NCBI GenBank assembly: GCA_029065305.1
Contig: JAIEIQ010000006.1
Coordinates: forward strand, 1 to 6,393
Source: Oscillospiraceae bacterium
GTDB taxonomy: Bacteria > Bacillota > Clostridia > Oscillospirales > Oscillospiraceae
Direction: 5' to 3'
DNA length: 6,393 nucleotides
Shown one piece after another: positions 4,954 through 6,393 of the stretch (position 1 is the first letter of the stretch; the number at the start of each line of letters is the position of its first letter). Under the pieces are notes generated by a model, which was given only the letters and a program-made list of their open reading frames with translations, was not told the origin of the DNA and ran no database searches. Position numbers and translations under genes: made by a program.

Positions 4954-6102
4954 CTATTCACCGAAAAGCCGCGCGGCCTGGGCCATGTTCTCCACCGCCG
5001 GTACCTGGAAGGGGCAGCGGCTCTCGCAGGCCCCGCACTGGACGCAGGCCCCTGCCTTGCTGGGCAGGACGGCGTAGTGCTCCCGGACAGTCTCGGGGAT
5101 CTCCCCCTGGGCTCTGGCGAGGTTGAGAAACTTGGTCACCGCGGCCACGTCGATGCCCTGGGGACAGGGGGCGCAGTGGCCGCAGTACATGCAGTGTCCC
5201 TTCCAGGAGATCCTGGGCAGCGCCGCCAGGGCTCCGGCGTAGTCCCGCTCCTCCGGGGAGGCATCCTCATAGGCGGCGCACTGCCGCAGCTCCTCCACGG
5301 ACCGGGCACCGCACATGACGCAGGCCACTCCGGGCCGGGTGAGGGCGTAGTGGAGGCACTGGAGGGGCGTCAGAGCCGCCCCCGCCGGGCTCAGCTCCGC
5401 GCTGAGCAGATCCCCGCCGCCGAAGGCCTTCATCACCGTGATGGCCACCCCCAGCCGCTGGCAGGTCTCGTAGAGGTTCTGCCGCTGGGGGTCCATGTTC
5501 ACCAGGGGCTTTTCGTAGCTCCTGTCCGCCCACAGCTCCTCCACATCCTCGCTGGCGGGCTGGAGGTCGTAGCAGGGGTTGACGCTGAACATCAGCACGT
5601 CAATGTCCCCCGTCTCCACCGCCGCCAGGGCGACATCCGGGTTGTGGCTGCTCAGGCCGACGGCGCGGATAACTCCCTGGGCTTTCAGCTCCCGGGCGTA
5701 ATCCAGGATGCCGTTTTCCACCACCCGTTCCCAGTCGGCCATGGCGTCCACATAGTGGATCATGCCGATCTCGGCATAGTCCGTCCGGAGGCGGCGGAGC
5801 TGGTCCGCGAAGCCCTCCTTTACCTCGTCCAGGTCCCGGGTCCGCTTGTACTGCCCGTCCCGCCAGACGGTACACAGGTGGGCCTGGAGGACGAAGCTGT
5901 CCCTGCGGCCCGCCAGGGCCAGCCCCAGGCCGTCCCGGACGGCGGGGTTCGGGGTGTAGAGATCGATACAGGTTACCCCGGCGGAGGCCATGCTGTCCAC
6001 CAACTCCCGGATCTGCTCCGGGCTCTTGTCCACAAAGCCCTCGCAGCCCATGCCGAGCTCGCCCACCTGGATGCCGGTGCGTCCTAATGTACGTTTGCGC
6101 AT
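4954..6102 (-). CDS. Aldo/keto reductase with C-terminal 2x[4Fe-4S] ferredoxin-like domain
   Basis: The 382-aa cytoplasmic oxidoreductase has an aldo/keto reductase barrel at about 1-290 ('RTLGRTGIQVGELGMG' at the start, 'MIHYVDAMADWE' at 114-125, 'GVIRAVGLSSHNP' at 143-155, 'TVMKAFGGGDLL' at 222-233). A ferredoxin-like tail follows, with cysteines 304, 307, 310 and 313 (CX2CX2CX2CP) and 353, 356, 359 and 363 (CX2CX2CX3CP), fit for two [4Fe-4S] clusters. This is the COG1453 type. By eye the usual catalytic Tyr and Lys are not in place: Asn52 lies five residues after Asp47, and 'LQAHL' stands where the Lys strand is expected, while His116 is kept. Electrons may pass via the clusters instead of a simple NADPH hydride reaction; that is inference. 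ATG 6102 is chosen for AGGAGG seven nt upstream. The gene is complete because the tandem duplication preserved its 3' end. It is followed by the MerR gene. Confidence 0.93.
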   Translation of the reverse strand: MRKRTLGRTGIQVGELGMGCEGFVDKSPEQIRELVDSMASAGVTCIDLYTPNPAVRDGLGLALAGRRDSFVLQAHLCTVWRDGQYKRTRDLDEVKEGFADQLRRLRTDYAEIGMIHYVDAMADWERVVENGILDYARELKAQGVIRAVGLSSHNPDVALAAVETGDIDVLMFSVNPCYDLQPASEDVEELWADRSYEKPLVNMDPQRQNLYETCQRLGVAITVMKAFGGGDLLSAELSPAGAALTPLQCLHYALTRPGVACVMCGARSVEELRQCAAYEDASPEERDYAGALAALPRISWKGHCMYCGHCAPCPQGIDVAAVTKFLNLARAQGEIPETVREHYAVLPSKAGACVQCGACESRCPFQVPAVENMAQAARLFGE

Positions 6103-6136
6103 TGCGGTTCCTCCTGATCTGTGTTCTATGCTGTCC

Positions 6137-6167
6137 ATCATAAACCCTGGAGCTGGGTCTATGTCAA
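6137..6167 (-). promoter_or_regulatory. MerR-type promoter of the reductase-MerR operon (19-bp spacer with dyad)
   Basis: On the minus strand a perfect TTGACA -35 (6167-6162) and a TATGAT -10 (6142-6137) are separated by 19 bp. That over-long spacing is characteristic of promoters activated by MerR-family proteins. The spacer holds a dyad, ACCC...GGGT (minus strand, 6158-6155 and 6147-6144), extended by TA at both ends and centred in the spacer. The start point near 6130 leaves a leader of about 28 nt before the ATG. The downstream MerR protein is the likely activator. Confidence 0.82.
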
Positions 6168-6236
6168 GCGCTTTTTCTCCGCGCCGGCGGGTGATTGGAA
6201 GCGGGAAAAAATATTTGAAAAAATGGCGGGCGAGGC

Positions 6237-6265
6237 TTGACAAAACGGCGTATCCATGCTACTAT
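6237..6265 (+). promoter_or_regulatory. Strong sigma-A promoter of tRNA-Gly
   Basis: A perfect TTGACA (6237-6242), a 17-bp spacer and TACTAT (6260-6265), with TG one base before the -10. Transcription would begin near 6272, about 43 nt before the tRNA. It is divergent from the reductase promoter, 70 bp away. Confidence 0.85.
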
Positions 6266-6314
6266 CTTTAAGCTGACGGTTTGCTGCGGTGGGAATGAGC
6301 GAGCGGCCCTGAAT

Positions 6315-6389
6315 GCGGGTGTAGCACAATGGCCAGGGCACCAGCCTTCCAAGCTGGGGATGCGGGTTCGATTCCCGTCACCCGCTCCA
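6315..6389 (+). tRNA. tRNA-Gly (anticodon UCC)
   Basis: The cloverleaf folds completely. The acceptor GCGGGTG (6315-6321) pairs with CACCCGC (6379-6385), with U as discriminator. The anticodon stem CCAGC/GCTGG encloses the loop CTTCCAA with anticodon TCC at 6348-6350, reading GGA and GGG. The T arm has the TTCGATT loop. The CCA end is encoded (6387-6389). The D stem GCAC/GGGC has one A-G mismatch (6326 with 6337), and the D loop keeps the GG pair at 6331-6332. No terminator is seen before the window ends, so further tRNA genes may follow. Confidence 0.96.
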
Positions 6390-6393
6390 AATA

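Larger units (their letters stand above)
4325..5289. repeat. Perfect 479-bp tandem duplication across the reductase/MerR junction
   Basis: Bases 4325-4810 recur at 4804-5289 with an offset of 479, and I find no difference between them by reading. The unit copies are 4325-4803 and 4804-5282. The 7-bp sequence GCCGCAG occurs at the left edge, at the junction (4804-4810) and at the right edge (5283-5289), as expected if slippage or recombination between two short repeats created the duplication. The unit carries reductase codons 272-382, the intergenic ribosome site and MerR codons 1-45. No transposase or other mobile element is associated. Confidence 0.95.

Noticed and set aside
4325..5289. Insertion sequence or CRISPR-type explanation of the large repeat
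   Set aside because: The repeat is made entirely of flanking gene sequence, with no transposase, terminal inverted repeats or spacer pattern; a simple tandem duplication explains it.
5077..6087. 336-codon open frame on the + strand opposite the reductase
   Set aside because: It has the same composition signature as other antisense frames, no ribosome site of note and no recognisable domain, while the minus strand codes for a clear enzyme.
6103..6243. 47-residue N-terminal extension of the reductase
   Set aside because: The extension would include the promoter region, and AGGAGG stands directly before ATG 6102, where the family begins.

Overview
The window suggests a GC-rich Clostridia, probably an Oscillospirales / Flavonifractor-like gut anaerobe. 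This is inferred from GC-rich third codon positions combined with strong AGGAGG-type Shine-Dalgarno sites, a Spo0A-type DNA-binding domain, a ferredoxin-tailed aldo/keto reductase and a tRNA-Gly with an encoded CCA end. No taxonomic search was possible.

Layout. (1) 1-160: the last 44 codons of a PtsI-like PEP-utilising enzyme on the + strand, ending in a bidirectional terminator. (2) 172-2909, minus strand: a three-gene operon encoding an M20 metallo-amidohydrolase, a DUF5058-like membrane protein and a second membrane protein I do not recognise. It looks like an uptake-plus-hydrolysis (or hydrolysis-plus-export) module for an N-acyl or amide-linked amino acid compound. (3) 2910-3342: a divergent control region with two promoters, a 23-bp near-perfect palindrome at the predicted start of the M20 transcript, a second palindrome beside the other promoter, and a long structured leader. 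(4) 3343-4021, plus strand: an XRE-type repressor-like gene followed by a small stand-alone Spo0A C-terminal DNA-binding domain, closed by a strong terminator. The 3' end of the XRE gene runs 158 nt into its neighbour in another frame, which suggests a recent frameshift. (5) 4067-6167, minus strand: an aldo/keto reductase with two [4Fe-4S] motifs, followed by an AdhR-like MerR regulator. A perfect 479-bp tandem duplication covers the junction of the two genes, leaving one intact copy of each plus broken pieces between them. The reductase promoter has the 19-bp spacer with internal dyad typical of MerR control. (6) 6237-6389, plus strand: a strong promoter and tRNA-Gly(UCC).

How the parts may work together (inference): the XRE/Spo0A_C pair is divergent from the M20-transporter operon and may regulate it or itself. 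The MerR protein probably senses an electrophile or redox signal and activates its own reductase operon. The most notable points are the tandem duplication that leaves both genes whole, the orphan Spo0A effector domain paired with an XRE regulator, and the uncharacterised two-protein membrane system attached to an M20 hydrolase.
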